Shown piece after piece: positions 1-12,106 of a stretch of 64,000 nucleotides of DNA. The notes under the pieces were generated by a model, which searched no databases, was not told where the DNA came from, and was given only the letters and a program-made list of their open reading frames with translations. The DNA comes from Amoebophrya sp. A120 (lineage: Eukaryota; Sar; Dinophyceae; Syndiniales; Amoebophryaceae), in NCBI GenBank assembly GCA_905178155.1, contig CAJINV010000001.1:6543860-6607859 (forward strand), in the 5' to 3' direction. How positions within the stretch are numbered: the stretch's first letter is position 1; the number at the start of each line of letters is the position of its first letter. The translations under genes and the position numbers were made by a program.

Positions 1-303
1 TTGTCGTTCCCCCCATGTCTTCAAGGTTTCGTTCTTGCGATGAGGCCCGCATTCTGATTTTTCTCGGCAATGAACGAATGTTGCACAGGATATTTTTCCA
101 CCCCAAAGCCAAACCCAAGATTTTGTCCTTGGCATAACCATAATTCCCCTGCTGCATTTACTGCTAATTTGTTTATTTTCTTTTCTATTTCTACGATGAA
201 CACCTTGACCTTCGAGGGCCTGTAATTACCACCGTTCCACTTCCGCGACGAGTCCATCGGTTTCAAACCTGGTTGTGAGCATTAGTCGTAAGTCAAACTC
301 GTC
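1..303. other. Left-edge non-coding stretch
   Basis: No convincing coding sequence, RNA gene or repeat is visible here. It is the upstream region of the + strand gene starting at 304. Confidence 0.4.
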
Positions 304-1653
304 ATGTTCAGCTTCATTTTCGGCGACGATGACAAGAAGAAGGCTCCCAAGCCCGAGGGAGACGCAGCACCTGCCAAGGGGAACAAGGGTGGGGCTCCGG
401 GGAACAAGCAAAATAAGCGGTCCTCCGGCGATGACCGCGACAGTCGTGGGAGCAACAAGGGGTCCGGCAACTCGACCCCGACCGCGACCTTCCAAATCGG
501 CGACCACGTGCGGACGCAGAACCTCGAGAAGTTGCCGCATTTTGACGGAAAGCTGGCGGTCATCCTCACCCTGCTGGATGCCGAGGGCAAGCACAAGGTG
601 CAAATCCGCCCCAAGGGCCAAAACTTGAAGCTGTACCCCACCCGCCTGCGCGCCGTGTCGGAGAGGGAGTACCTTCAGGAAAACCCCGAGGGTGACAAGC
701 CCATCCAGAACCTGATCGACCAAGCCCGGCAGTCCTTTGGGGTCGCAGCTGCGCCCACGGGCGCAAACGCAAATAACGTCGCGCGCGACAACAACTCGTC
801 CACATCCGGTGCAGCGAACAAAGACAATAAACAGGGGAATGCGGCGAACAACGCTCGTGGGAGTGCGGGAACTGTGCAGAATGCAGCTCCACCTGCTGGT
901 GAAGCACAAGATAACACGACGAAGCAAGGATCGGTGCAATCGCCAGAACCAGCTCCGAAGACTTCTTCAACCGGCGCAACTACATCTGCAGCTGCTAACG
1001 CAAACGCCGCAAGTGGTACCCGATCCAGCGACTCTGTGCAGCAAGTCCAGCAACAACAAATGGCAGCAGCGAGAAAAGCGGATACCCAGTATTCCATAGC
1101 GGAAGTGTACGAAAATGCTACCCCCGCACAGGCGGATCAACAAACTCGTTTTAGTAGCACCCCTGCAATCAGCGTCAGCACTGGTACGAAGCAGCCCCAG
1201 AAATCCGTAGCGGTGGTGGAGCCTCAGAAGTCGTCGACACCACAGTTGTCCCAGTCTGGAACGACAAGTGGAAATGCCAACCTCCCAGCAGCAGGAACTA
1301 CATCAACATCCGTTCCCGTGAGCGGTCGCGCGTCCTCGGCAGCGGCGTCACTAACCCCGGAAGAGGTGGAAAAATTCGGCCGTCGGCGGTCGGCGTTTTT
1401 CACCGCACGTCACGGGGATGCAATCGCGGAGCAGGAGCGCACGAGGGCCGAGTTCGTGCAGGAACTCGTGGAAGAATCCGATCTTCGGGTGGACGCGTTT
1501 CTCAAAAGCTACGCATTAGAGCAGAAAATGATGCAGAAGAAGGCCGGAGCGGTTGGAGCAGTTGTAGGTGATGCGCCACAGAGGGACACCATCAACGGCA
1601 GAGGAGCTGTACCAGCCCCGTCATCATTGAAAGGAAAAGGAAAAAAAGCTTAG
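304..1653 (+). CDS. Hypothetical protein with SH3-like (NL-type) domain and long low-complexity tail
   Basis: An uninterrupted 449-codon frame. Residues 1-57 are Lys/Gly/Asp-rich. Residues about 58-118 look like a small SH3-like beta-barrel: a QIGDHVRTQNL start, a HFDGKLAVI core and an RPKGQNLKLYP end. This resembles the 'G-x-V..L....NG..G.V' modules common in alveolate proteins. Residues about 140-350 are Ala/Ser/Thr/Asn/Gln-rich and probably disordered. A short, more ordered helical stretch at about 355-400 contains LTPEEVEKFGRRRSAFF. The ATG at 304 is the first in frame. Long antisense frames over the same bases are by-products of its GC-rich low-complexity codons. I do not recognise a function; the SH3-like reading is an inference. 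Confidence 0.7.
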   Translation: MFSFIFGDDDKKKAPKPEGDAAPAKGNKGGAPGNKQNKRSSGDDRDSRGSNKGSGNSTPTATFQIGDHVRTQNLEKLPHFDGKLAVILTLLDAEGKHKVQIRPKGQNLKLYPTRLRAVSEREYLQENPEGDKPIQNLIDQARQSFGVAAAPTGANANNVARDNNSSTSGAANKDNKQGNAANNARGSAGTVQNAAPPAGEAQDNTTKQGSVQSPEPAPKTSSTGATTSAAANANAASGTRSSDSVQQVQQQQMAAARKADTQYSIAEVYENATPAQADQQTRFSSTPAISVSTGTKQPQKSVAVVEPQKSSTPQLSQSGTTSGNANLPAAGTTSTSVPVSGRASSAAASLTPEEVEKFGRRRSAFFTARHGDAIAEQERTRAEFVQELVEESDLRVDAFLKSYALEQKMMQKKAGAVGAVVGDAPQRDTINGRGAVPAPSSLKGKGKKA

Positions 1654-2212
1654 AGAGTCGTTGCGCCACTGCTTCGTTTATCTGCTTATTATGACCCCGT
1701 TCCACTTGCCCCGTTTTCTAGATCCCCATGCCCATCCCATTCCCAATAAGATTTTTTTCTCTGCTTCACATAGATAAATGAAAGGAAAGCGAAACCAAAC
1801 CTGGAAGATCAACTTCTACACTAATCCCGTCTCTAACAGCACACGAATCCCGTTCGTTGTGGCACGATGATGAGGAACACGAAGAAACTGTCTCGCGACG
1901 GCCCCATCAAGGCGCCGAGGCCCCAACTGGCCGCAACAGATGAAGAAGATGGCTCAATATGTTCTATATCGAATCGGTCCTCCATCTTTGGAACAGTCGC
2001 AGCTATCGCAAGGTTTATTATGTTCCTCCGAGGGGCACTTTCGACTTCCACAACATACATCCAAAAGTAAAGCGTTCGGCTCATTTTTTCCGTACTAGAA
2101 GTCCGACGTTAGAAGTACGCATTTCATTTGGATCTAAAATTTTTGTTTCAATTTAATAAAGGATCTCTCTCTCGCAGTCAGTCGCACGTCCTCTGCCCGA
2201 TCTCGACACTTC
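1654..2212. other. Intergenic region
   Basis: About 560 bp between two + strand genes. It has T-rich and A-rich runs but no convincing gene. A 67-codon frame at 1867-2070 has no recognisable features and is probably chance. Confidence 0.4.
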
Positions 2213-3574
2213 ATGACTACAAAGACGCATTCATTGTTTTCCCAAAGTGTTGCCCGTTGTCGTGGTCTTCGTTCTTTCTCTGAGCGGCCGCAGTTCACCT
2301 TGCTCGAACAGCGGGCTGGTCTTTTTCGACGTGCAACTCCCGGCTTTGTGAAGCCAGACGACACTCCCATTCCGTGGATAATTTCTGGCTTCTCATCGTC
2401 GATTAAACTCATGAAGCGTTCTGCGTCTTCCGCCGCCGGCGGGGAACGACGCGGTGAAGACGGTAGTAAGAAACCGCGGCCCAATGAGAAGAATGCGGAA
2501 GGCTCCTCAAAGACTGAACATTCGACCTCGGATAAGAGAACGGACAAAGTGGAAAAAGTCTTGCCCCGGAAATTAACTGGAAAGCTTTCCGTCGTGCTTC
2601 TCCAGTTGCCCGTTGAGTCCACCGGGGCAGATTACAAGGCGGTTAACGTGCGGAATGCCTTGAAGGAGGTTCGTGAAGTCGTGGTTCAGAAGAGACTGGT
2701 AGAAAAAGCGCAGGAAGTTCTCATCATGCTGCCCGAAATCTGGAATGGTCCCTATGCGGCAGACGCGTTCCCAAACTTTTGCGAGCCGATTCCCGAGGTT
2801 GGCGAGGAAATCACCGAGGCAACGAGGAGCCTGCACGAGTTGGCCTCTGTTTGCAGAACATTCGCATCGGAAGGTTCCATTACACTGATGGCCGGCTCTA
2901 TTCCGGAAATCGACAAGCGCGGGCGCATTTACAATACCTCCGTGACTGTGTGCAACAACAGAATCATCTGCAAACACCGCAAAGTGCACCTTTTCGATAT
3001 CGACATTCCGGGGAAGATTACTTTCAAAGAGTCCGAAACTCTCACAGCAGGTGACAGAGTGTCGATCTTTGATCGCATCGTCGCGGCAGCTCCAGGCCCG
3101 AAAGATATGATGGGTGTTGAGCGTATCCGGTCTGACAAGATCCGCTTCGGCGTCGGTATATGCTACGACATCCGTTTCCCGGAGCTGTCCCTTTTGATGC
3201 GCGCGGAACATGGGGCGCACATTCTGTGCTTCCCAGCGGCCTTCAATACTACGACTGGGCCGAAGCACTGGAGCCTCTGTATGCGAGCGCGCGCAATCGA
3301 CACGCAATGCTTCGTTTTGGCCTGCAGCCCGGCACGAAATACAACCGGTCAGGGATACCAGGCGTACGGCCACTCAATTGTGGTATCACCATGGGGGGAG
3401 ATCCTTGCCGAGCTCGACGAGAAGCCCGGGAAAATTGAGCTGGAGCTTGATCTGTCCGAAATTTCAGAGGCGCGCGCCGGTATTCCAATCGGTATGCAGC
3501 GACGGAAAGAAGTGTATCGTCTTGTGGGAGCGCAGAGCCCCACACCGGATGTGCCGCAACTTCCGGGGAATTAG
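2213..3574 (+). CDS. Nitrilase-superfamily amidohydrolase, omega-amidase (NIT2) type
   Basis: A 453-codon frame whose residues about 124-440 match the carbon-nitrogen hydrolase fold. The catalytic triad is visible: Glu175 in LMLPE-like IMLPEIWNGPY, Lys257 in KHRKVHLFDIDIPGKITF, and Cys317 in GVGICYDIRFPEL. The KVHLFDIDIPGKITF stretch is typical of NIT2 omega-amidase, which hydrolyses alpha-ketoglutaramate and alpha-ketosuccinamate. Compared with NIT2 (about 276 aa) there is an N-terminal extension of about 120 residues and a small insertion near 290-308 before the catalytic Cys. Residues 1-66 are Arg/Ser-rich with few acids, so they could be an organelle presequence. A second in-frame ATG at 2411 (Met67) is an alternative start. 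No intron is needed. Family assignment is strong; exact substrate is inferred. Confidence 0.9.
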   Translation: MTTKTHSLFSQSVARCRGLRSFSERPQFTLLEQRAGLFRRATPGFVKPDDTPIPWIISGFSSSIKLMKRSASSAAGGERRGEDGSKKPRPNEKNAEGSSKTEHSTSDKRTDKVEKVLPRKLTGKLSVVLLQLPVESTGADYKAVNVRNALKEVREVVVQKRLVEKAQEVLIMLPEIWNGPYAADAFPNFCEPIPEVGEEITEATRSLHELASVCRTFASEGSITLMAGSIPEIDKRGRIYNTSVTVCNNRIICKHRKVHLFDIDIPGKITFKESETLTAGDRVSIFDRIVAAAPGPKDMMGVERIRSDKIRFGVGICYDIRFPELSLLMRAEHGAHILCFPAAFNTTTGPKHWSLCMRARAIDTQCFVLACSPARNTTGQGYQAYGHSIVVSPWGEILAELDEKPGKIELELDLSEISEARAGIPIGMQRRKEVYRLVGAQSPTPDVPQLPGN

Positions 3575-4545
3575 ACACAGAAAATGGCACAGATACTACA
3601 GAAGTAGTTAATGTACCTATTTCCAGAAGGAAGCGTCCATGAGCGTGAGTTAACAAGCACAAGCATCCGAATTCGAGAACAACATAGAAAAAAAAACTCA
3701 TATTTCGCATACGCATTGACTGTGCCTCTAGAAAAAGGAAGAAACTCTCAAAAAACGGCCTGACTTTGTGTTCTCTTTTTCAGTTTTCGCAATAAACTAC
3801 CGAAAACCAGAAGGTGGACACTGATTTATCAACGCTGCAAATCCACCCCGTGCACGTGGGTTCCCCCTCCTGCCCTCAGGGCAGAAATACCATGATCGAT
3901 CGTGATCTAGATCGTGATTGTCCTTTTTTGAGTTTATATGTGCGATCTTCTTCACAAGAAGTTTCGATTTTTGGCTCACATATCGAAATTCCAACATTTC
4001 CTTTTTGATCCATAGCAGCCCAACCCCGTTCTGTCTCGGTCTTCGCCTCTTACTTGTATTGCACATACGTCAAACTCCTTGTCCTTCTCACATCGGTATT
4101 GTGCTCGCAATTGCGACGGAGTGACATGTGTGCACGTGGTCTTTGCTCTAATGGTATTGCCCTAACGTAACAAAGATACGCAGTGGTATTCTGTTGACTC
4201 AAAAGTTGATCTGATGTCTGTCATAATATTGACATTGAGGCAATGGTTATCGTTGCATTCATGTAGGAAATCTGAATTGGAAAAAATTGCAAGGATATAC
4301 CCAACATTAGAACCACTTAGCCTCATTGTCACGACATCGTGAAGTGCAAAGTAGAGTTGGGATTTACAACCAGCATGCAGATCCAGCCAGTGCCTTTGCC
4401 TATTGCAATATGTACCAGACCAAGGTCACCCTCACCGAACGTGTGGCTCTATGCTACACAGGTGCGCGGCTCTACCTTTACCACATGTAGCAGTACATGC
4501 AGATGACCACGAAGTGGAAGTGCATCGCGACGGACTGCGACTAAA
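3575..4545. other. Intergenic region
   Basis: About 970 bp with no convincing gene. A short perfect palindrome, TGCCCTCAGGGCA, lies at 3871-3883, followed by GATC-rich sequence at 3893-3918. No function can be assigned. Confidence 0.4.
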
Positions 4546-7500
4546 ATGCTCACAGTGCGGAAGCCGACGCCGCTTCCGCTACTTGCAGCGCGCGCACTCC
4601 TGCACCAGTGTGGTGTTACAATTTCCCTCTTTGTCCTCGCCGCCTTCGCTATTCCTATTGCCACTCCGCCCACTACAAAGAATGTCGCGTTCGCGACCGT
4701 ACCTCCACGCCGAACAAGCGGCAGTGCAACAAAAACAAAAAATTGGTGCGAGGCGTTGGACGGGAGTGGCCAGCGTATGTCACCGGTGGATGTGTCGTCC
4801 ACAAAGTTCACGACCGAGGCTACCGGGGCCAAAAGCTTCAGCTTCAAGGCGTTGCGCGACAAAAACTTGTCTGTTATCCTCACACCACTCTCGCCGCTGG
4901 CGGACCCGGATGTGAGTTTATACGGTGCGAACACTGGGAAGGGCGCCTGCAAGTTTGTGCAGCGGGCCGTGGACTACGGACAGGATGTGCTGCGACTCCC
5001 GCAAGCGCTCACGGTGGAAAATGATTACGACACGTACTTCATTCATGTGCAGTGCCGCGGCATTTTTGCCGCGTTCAGCAGCGGTGCTGGTGCCAGGGGC
5101 TCGACCAGAAAACGAACAACGACGTCGGTATCTTCCAAGGCTACAGAGGACAAGCGTCGCCCGGGCGGCAGGAGAAGACGAGGCCTCATGGACTACTTCT
5201 TTTCTTCAAGAGAGACAGAAGAAGACTTCATGGCAGCTCCTGCCGTGCGCGTCCCTCTTCAAGAAAGCGGCGACGACAAACGTAGAAGTCTTTCAGCCGC
5301 CTCCAAATCCTCACCCGCCTGCAAATACCATCTCTCCGTCACTGTGCAGACGTTCGCCGACGAGCTGCAAGGCACTAAAACCGGCGTCGCGTACCTGGGC
5401 GTGAGCCAAAACTTCCTCTGGAACAAGCCAAAAGGCACCTCCGCCTCGTCGCAACTGACGCTGAGCGTCTTTCCGCGCGACGCGATCGCGGTGCAGCACG
5501 GGGGGCTGAAATTACTCGTCAACGACCAGGAGACCGCCTCCACCAAGGCCCGGGGCAGCTTCCGTGCCCAGCACGGGTGGTTCGGCGGCGAGGTCGTCAA
5601 GGTGTCGCTCGTGAACACACTGGAGCGGCTGTACATCTCCGTGTTGAAACGGCAAAAGACCGCGCCAGTGCCCTTCGTTCTCACCGCGAAACTGAACGAC
5701 GGCACCCCCGTGAAACTCATTCCGCACGCCCCGGTTTGGGCGCTGGTGCAGCGGAGGCAGACGGACTACTACACGTTTGAGGTCACGCAGCCGAAGGTGG
5801 ACATCGGGCTGTACGTCACGCCGGTGTCCGGCGACCCCGGGCTGATGTGCGAGCCGGGGGTAGACGCGCGTCCGCTGCCGGGTCACGCACTGTGGGAGGA
5901 GCACCACCCGGGCGGGGAGAGCTTGTTCATCGTCAGCAACGACCCGAAGCGGAAGCAAGCCAACATCCCGGCGACGGGCAACTTCACCGTGGGTGTTTAC
6001 GGCGCGGAAACGGCGGTGTACTCCCTGATGGTGATCCTTGACCCACACGTGGAGGAGGGCAGCGAGCTGGGCAAACTCGACGTCGCGCTCGGGCCGCAGC
6101 CCTTGTGGGGCGAGCTGTACTTCGGTTTCCAGCAACGGCTCAGCGTCAAGAAGCAGCACACGGGTCACTTGCTCTTCTTCAACGCCCTGGAGCGGAGCCA
6201 CTTGGATTTCCAAGTCACCACGACGAAGCAAGTGGACGTGTGCGTCACAAAGTGCGGTCCCGACCCGCACAACTGCGCTGAGCGAAGCCCTTTGGCGAAG
6301 GAACACAACCCGGATAGGCAGTTTGGGAGTGGCGAGAGCGAGGAGGCAGATGAAGATACCACAAAAACAACGCCGCCGCGTTTGCACCAATTGGCCGAGA
6401 CACCAAGCTCCGCTGGAGCAATCAGCAACCCCGAATACGCAAAGTACTACTCCGGCGAGGAGTTGACCCCGACCGGGCGAAATGTCAGCTTGGCGCTCTG
6501 CGCGACCACGATCCGCCGTGACGATGACAGTGGCGCGGGCAGCTTGACGAGACACGGGCTGCTGCGCAACCCCTGCCCGCAGTGCTGGTACGCGGTCCTG
6601 GTGAGCAGCAAAGACACGCAAAGCCCGTCGGTCGACTTCACGATGACGCTTTCCGCAAGCGGGAGCGAATGGCACCCGCTGACGCTGCAGGAACCGTTTT
6701 GGGGCCATGTGGACGTGGGCGGCGCCGACGTGAAACTCAGCCTAGAAATCACGAAAGAGGAGCTGGCGGAAAGCTCGGATCGCACCCTCCAATTCGAGCT
6801 GGTACCGCTGTACGGTAACGCCGAGATGAAGATTTCGGAACTGGACACCGCAAGTCTAGATGCGATCGACGAGGACGAGAACGAAGACAGCGAATCTTCA
6901 GCCTCTTCGTCTACAACTTCCGCGAAAAAGCCGGAGAAGGTGCTTGTAGAGCGAACCGACGCAAATTTCGAAACAACACCACCGACCGACGTGAACAAGC
7001 TGCAGTATCGCTTGCGTGTGAAAGCCAAAGGCCGCGAACACGCACAGTTCCGGGTGGCGGTGCGCAGAAAAGCAACATCTTCTTCATCTGCCAGTTCTGG
7101 CGACTCCGAGAGCAGGGCCTTTTCGTGGGCGGACGTGCCGCTGGTCAGCGTCGGGGAGCAGAAGCCGGGGTTTGTGCGGGACGGCGCGCCGGAGTACTTC
7201 GCGTTTGTGTTGGACGGCGCGAAAAGCGACAGCGTCGCCGTCACCACGGAGCCGCCATTGCCCATGGCCATCGAGCCCGTGGCGGATTTTACAGCGTTGA
7301 AGGAGAGCGCGTCATCCACCGGCTCAACCGTGACAGAGGGCAAGCACAAGCGCCCGGATCTGACCTCCAGCCCGTGGAGAACCACAAAATCCACTTCTGG
7401 TACAACAACTGAAGACTCCGTCGACCTGTTTTCCGGCGGATTGGCGATAAAGCCCGAGGACGAAAAATACAACAAGAGTGGCGAGATGTACTATGTCGTC

Positions 7501-10500
7501 GGCGTCTTTCCCCCCGCGAACACAGAAACAAGTGACAGCGGAACAACAAAGACGAACCGGGGTTACCGGTTTCAACTGCAGATCCGGTCCTTCAAAGAGA
7601 TGGCGCTGAACGAGTTACTGCCCGACCAGCCGCCCGTCCGCGGGAGTCTCCAAAAGGACCACACCGTCCGGTACGCGCTGAAGATTGGGCCGCCGGCCGC
7701 CGGGGCGAAGCACCGGAGACACATTGTGCTCAGCCTGGTGGTGTTTTCCGGGGACGCGGATCTGTATGCGGGGTTCACCAAATCGGTGTCGAAATCGCAC
7801 CACACGTTCGGGTCCTCGCGGTTCGGGTCCGACGCGATCTTCATCACCGGATTCTCGGACCAGAACAAGTGCGCGGAGAAGTTCAAAAACGGCAATCCCT
7901 GCACGGTCTACATCATTGTCTACGGGTACAGCAAAGACACCAGGTACGCGTTGTCCGCGACCACGCCGGACGGGAAACCCACGGAAATTCTCCCCGATTC
8001 CCAGCTCGAGGGCAGTTTACAGAAAGGACTCCGGCAATTCTACTACACGCACTTCATGGCAGAGAATAGCGCAGCAGCAAGTAGTACCGTTGGCCGAATC
8101 ACGATCGTGCCGCAGAAGGGCGACCCGGACTTGTACTGTGTAGTGAGTGACTTGGAAACGGCAAAGAATCCGCCCAGTGAGTTCGCGGATCTGAAGCACT
8201 TAAGGCGGGGCGGCGGACACAAAAAGTTCGCCAGTTACAAAGCAAGTGGGACTGAGATGATACGTATTCCGTTCACAGAATGCAGCAAAAAGCTCACCGG
8301 GGGCAGCGCATCGCCACGAATTTTGGGTGGTGGTGAAGATGCAAATGGACTCGTAGTCTCCTCCGCTCTTGATCCTCGTCCTAAGTCGGCATGGTGGGAC
8401 TGGAGGATGACTCCTGCTATGGCGGGTACCACGTCAGGCATGCTAAGCAGGCGTGCTAGCGCTTCAGACAACTCCGGTGGTGCTGATTCCGACTGTGCAA
8501 TTTTCTGTGCAGTGTATGCCTTCAGCAACACGACCTTTCAGGTAAGTTTCTCCACGGAACAGGGCAGCGGAAGCTCATCGTCAAGTAGCTCCTCCTCCTC
8601 ATCGCAGGGAGCCACTTCAAGCACCGGGAATAAACACCATCCTACCAACGGACCGCGGGGAACCGTGATCACTCCCAACAGCCCGTCTGTTGGCATGCTG
8701 ATTAAGCGTGCGCACGAGTTGGAAGTCTTTTACTTCAACGCCGCAGAGTCGAACGCGTTGTTGCGCATAACCCCCTTCATGGACTGTCATCTGGTCACCA
8801 CCGTCAAGGAGCGCGAATACAACGGCAAACAGATCGCGTTAACCGGGTTGAACAGTGGAGAGACCGTCCGTATCGAGGTCCGCCGCGCCCCGAACTACGA
8901 GGCCGAGTCCATCTGCATGTTTGAGGTGGACCTGGCATTTGGCACGCCCACAGCGCCGTCTTCGGGGGGCAGCTCCGGCACTACTTCTGGTAGTAGTTCC
9001 AGAGACTCTTCACTAGAGACAAAAAACAGTCCCGGATCCGCCGCGTCTTCGCCCAAGGCAGCGGCAAAAGCCAACGCAGCCCTGTTCCCGACGATCTACA
9101 CCGAGAACGACACCTACAAAAAGGCAAAGCTGAGTCGCTTGACCAACGGCATTCCCTTCATCGGCTCCACGGCAGTTGGCCGCGGGTTCGAGGAGCAGCG
9201 CTTCGTCTACTCGCCCCAGGATTGTGAGGCCACCGAGGTGCGCATCACACCGTTCTCCGGAGACCTACTCGTGTTTCGCAAGAAACCCGGCTCGTACAAC
9301 CCAACGGACAGAACAGAGGTAAGATGAGCTACATATTTTTCTGGGTTTTCATATCATCGCAGCAGTGTCATGTAGAGCAGCTGGGAAGGGGAACTGGTGC
9401 ATCGATACTCTACAATTTCAGTCGGAATGCGATGCCACCCTACTTCGTCCTGCTCCTGTTTCAGGTTTGGTATAATGTGCCACGCGGGAGGATCGATGAT
9501 GGCACCGCCCCATCAAGGACAGAAGGAGCACACGACAACGCGAGCCACACAAAAACAACTGAACAAGAAGACACGAACAACGCCGGCGCTTCTGGCGGTG
9601 ACGCGGTCACTGCCAATATCGCGGCAAGCAAAAATCAGTTGCTCGAGTACTACATCTTGAAACCGGGACCCGCGGGCTGCTCTGAGGAGATGAAGTTTCT
9701 GGTGAGACGGATCCACGGCGTGATGGCGTCGGATTACTCGGTCACCGCTTTTGAAGACGGCAGAGACCGGCCTAGGTTCGAAACCTTACCGACCGACGTG
9801 CCGGCCTACATGCAGTTCCCTGGGAAGACAAGAAGATTCTCTCTCTTCGTGAACTCCGCCGTCACAAAGCAAACGCTGCGGCTCCAGTGCCGCCCCAGCT
9901 GCATCGGCATGGAGGTCTCCGCAGGCATGAGTCCAGATGATGGAGCCGAGAGGGTTTGGAAAGCAAACGCGGTCGCGACAAGCTCTGCCGACGGAAGTGG
10001 ATCTTCCTCTTCCTCAGCTACCACTGGTGACAAGAGTGCCGACGCCGCACAGCAGGTGGACTTGATTGAGCTCTCTCTCAAAGACCCGGAGAAAGCTAAG
10101 AACTACGGCTTCTACCCCCGAGTCGTGTACGCCTGGGTGACGCAAAAAGGCGACGACTCGCACGGGATTCTGGTGCACGCATCCCTGGTTGCAACCTCGG
10201 ATTCCGATTTTGGCCTGTTGCTGGATGGCGGCGAGGCTCAGATCGCGGTGGTGCGCAGCCAGCAACCGGCCTACTTCGCGTTTGACAGTCGCAGGGCTAG
10301 TCCGTTGTTGACGATAATAGCGAAGTTGCCGTATGACGAGAAGAATGACTTGTACAACACACGAAACAGGCTGTGGGTACAGAACTGCTTAAGCCAGGAC
10401 ACCCACGAGAGTGCGCCGCTACCCTCGGCGGAACACCACGACACCGAGGGGAAGTTGAATACCCACGAAAAAACACCCATCCCCATCCAATTTGTCATGC

Positions 10501-12106
10501 AAAACCTGCATAAAATCCACTATTTGTCATGCAAAAAATGGATGGGGATGGGTGTTTTCTCCTGGATATTGAACTCCAGGAATCAACTCGTCGCGTTTGT
10601 GGACAACAGGTAACTTTTTTCTAGATAGTAACATTCATACAACTACACATGGCTGTCATTCGGGCTGTCCTGTGCTTCTGCAGTGAGTAGAATAGAAAAC
10701 ACCCGTGTTTCTTGTTCTTTAGATCCTTCAGATCGATCTCCCGATCCGGAAAAAAACTTTTCAACTGCAGTCGCCTACCCACGACTAGCAACGGCAAGCA
10801 GCTGACGGGCAAGCATTGCATCTACCGAATCGCGGTGGAAACGAGCCGTCCGACACCAGTTCGCGTTTCCATTCGGGGCGGGACGACTCGCAAAAACGCC
10901 CCTCTCCGCGTGAACGGCCCGAGCCAAATCGGTATCGTGCGCGAGGGCTTTCCCGAGAGTTACATCCTGAGTAACCACGTCACCATCGCGGAGCTGGAGA
11001 AGAAAATCCTAGTCCACTACGAGCCCTGCATTGGGAAGCTGAAACCCGCCAGACCTCCGATCCACGAGGTGCCCGGCGACTCAGACACGCCCATTACCGT
11101 TGCCTGCGAGGGAAAGGAGTGCCACGGGCGGTTCCTGTTGCGCGCCACGAGTTTCGACAACAGCTGGGAGTACAGGCCCGGCAAGTTGGAGACGCCAACG
11201 AAGGGCTGGCGGCACGGAACGTACACCCTTTCGTGGACGTCGCCGCGAAAAAGACACTACCAAAGCAAAGAAGCGGACACGGAAGCCTTCGCGAATCTAG
11301 TGGGAGACGACGTCTGGTACTACTTTCTTTGTTTCTTTTCAGAAGTTTTTGCTGCTCTCGAAGAACTGAAACTGGTGCTACTTGAAATTGAATGGAATAA
11401 TTTCACAGCTTAGCATTGAGCGGAGCGAGTTCAAACTGCGTTGAATCTTCCTCTTGTTTTATCCATCAGGTATGAGCTGTTCATCATTCCCGTTTCAGAC
11501 AAAGCGCAGGTCTTCGATCTGTTCCATGCAACCCCCTGCGGGGTGTACAACATGCTGGGGAAACTCGCGGGCGTGCAGCGCAAGATGTTCAGACAGGACG
11601 AGCTTACCAAGACAAAAATACAGGGCGACAACGGTGACGAGGAAAAAATCACGGCCACCGTCACCGCGCACTACGCCCCCACCCGCGGCGAGCACTTCGA
11701 GTTTGTCTTGCTCGCGCGCGACGGGCAGACCGACGAAAAATTCGCGTACACAAAAACCTCGCTCTCCGACGCGGACAGCGAAGGTACAGGCGACTACACC
11801 GGCGACCCGTCGGTGTCCACAGCCGGCGATTCCATGTTTGGCGCCAGCACGGGAGCGCTGGTGCAGCAGTACTCGTTTTTCTCCCGTCTCTCGTGGGTGC
11901 TGTTCGTGGGATTTGTGATCATCTCCAGTCTCGTCGGTCTCGCCAAGTACGGCCCGAAGATCGCCGGCTACTTTGGTTTTGGGCCAAATGTGCAGTATGG
12001 ACGGACGACGGCGTTCGAACTGCGACCCCATTCATCCCCGGTGGACGCCCACAGCTACTACGAACCGCCAAACGCGATCGGTGTTGGGTACAACCGCATC
12101 GAGTAG
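4546..12106 (+). CDS. Giant type I membrane protein with repeated PPC-like beta-sandwich domains (4 exons)
   Basis: Four exons join in frame: 4546-9318, 9465-10609, 10723-11316 and 11470-12106 (2,382 aa). The introns start GTAAGA, GTAACT and GTACTA and end in AG. The N-terminus is hydrophobic (CGVTISLFVLAAFAIPIA), consistent with a signal peptide. The body holds many diverged repeats with the signature 'GDxDLY ... C-x-hydrophobic-x-VYGY', for example GDADLYAGF followed by PCTVYIIVYGYSKDTRYALS near residues 1065-1140, and QKGDPDLYC soon after. This resembles bacterial-type prepeptidase C-terminal (PPC) or adhesion-like beta-sandwiches. Ser/Thr/Gly-rich linkers separate them. Near the C-terminus LSWVLFVGFVIISSLVGLA is a clear transmembrane segment, followed by a tail of about 50 residues. 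The protein is probably a secreted or cell-surface ectodomain with a single anchor. An introner-like insertion lies in exon 2. If it is removed, the protein loses 38 residues. Ligand unknown. Confidence 0.75.
10455..10573. repeat. Introner-like hairpin insertion in exon 2 of the giant membrane protein gene
   Basis: Two copies of TTGAA (10455-10459 and 10569-10573) flank the insertion. Just inside are perfect 20-bp inverted repeats, AAAACACCCATCCCCATCCA at 10470-10489 and its complement at 10539-10558. The interior has two direct copies of ATTTGTCATGCAAAA (10490-10504 and 10522-10536). The distance between TTGAA copies is 114 bp, a multiple of three without stop codons, so the reading frame survives with or without it. 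The inserted peptide (Pro/Ile/His/Met-rich) does not look like its surroundings. Known introners in Amoebophrya-type dinoflagellates have inverted ends and flanking direct repeats; assignment to that class is inference. Confidence 0.7.

Noticed and set aside
226-939. Long antisense frame over the first gene
   Set aside because: It mirrors the GC-rich low-complexity + strand gene, has no domain, and the SH3-like domain and codon pattern support the + strand.
5512-6708. 398-codon antisense frame within the giant membrane protein gene
   Set aside because: Composition is Arg/Val/Leu/His-rich shadow coding opposite a well-supported exon with PPC-like repeats.
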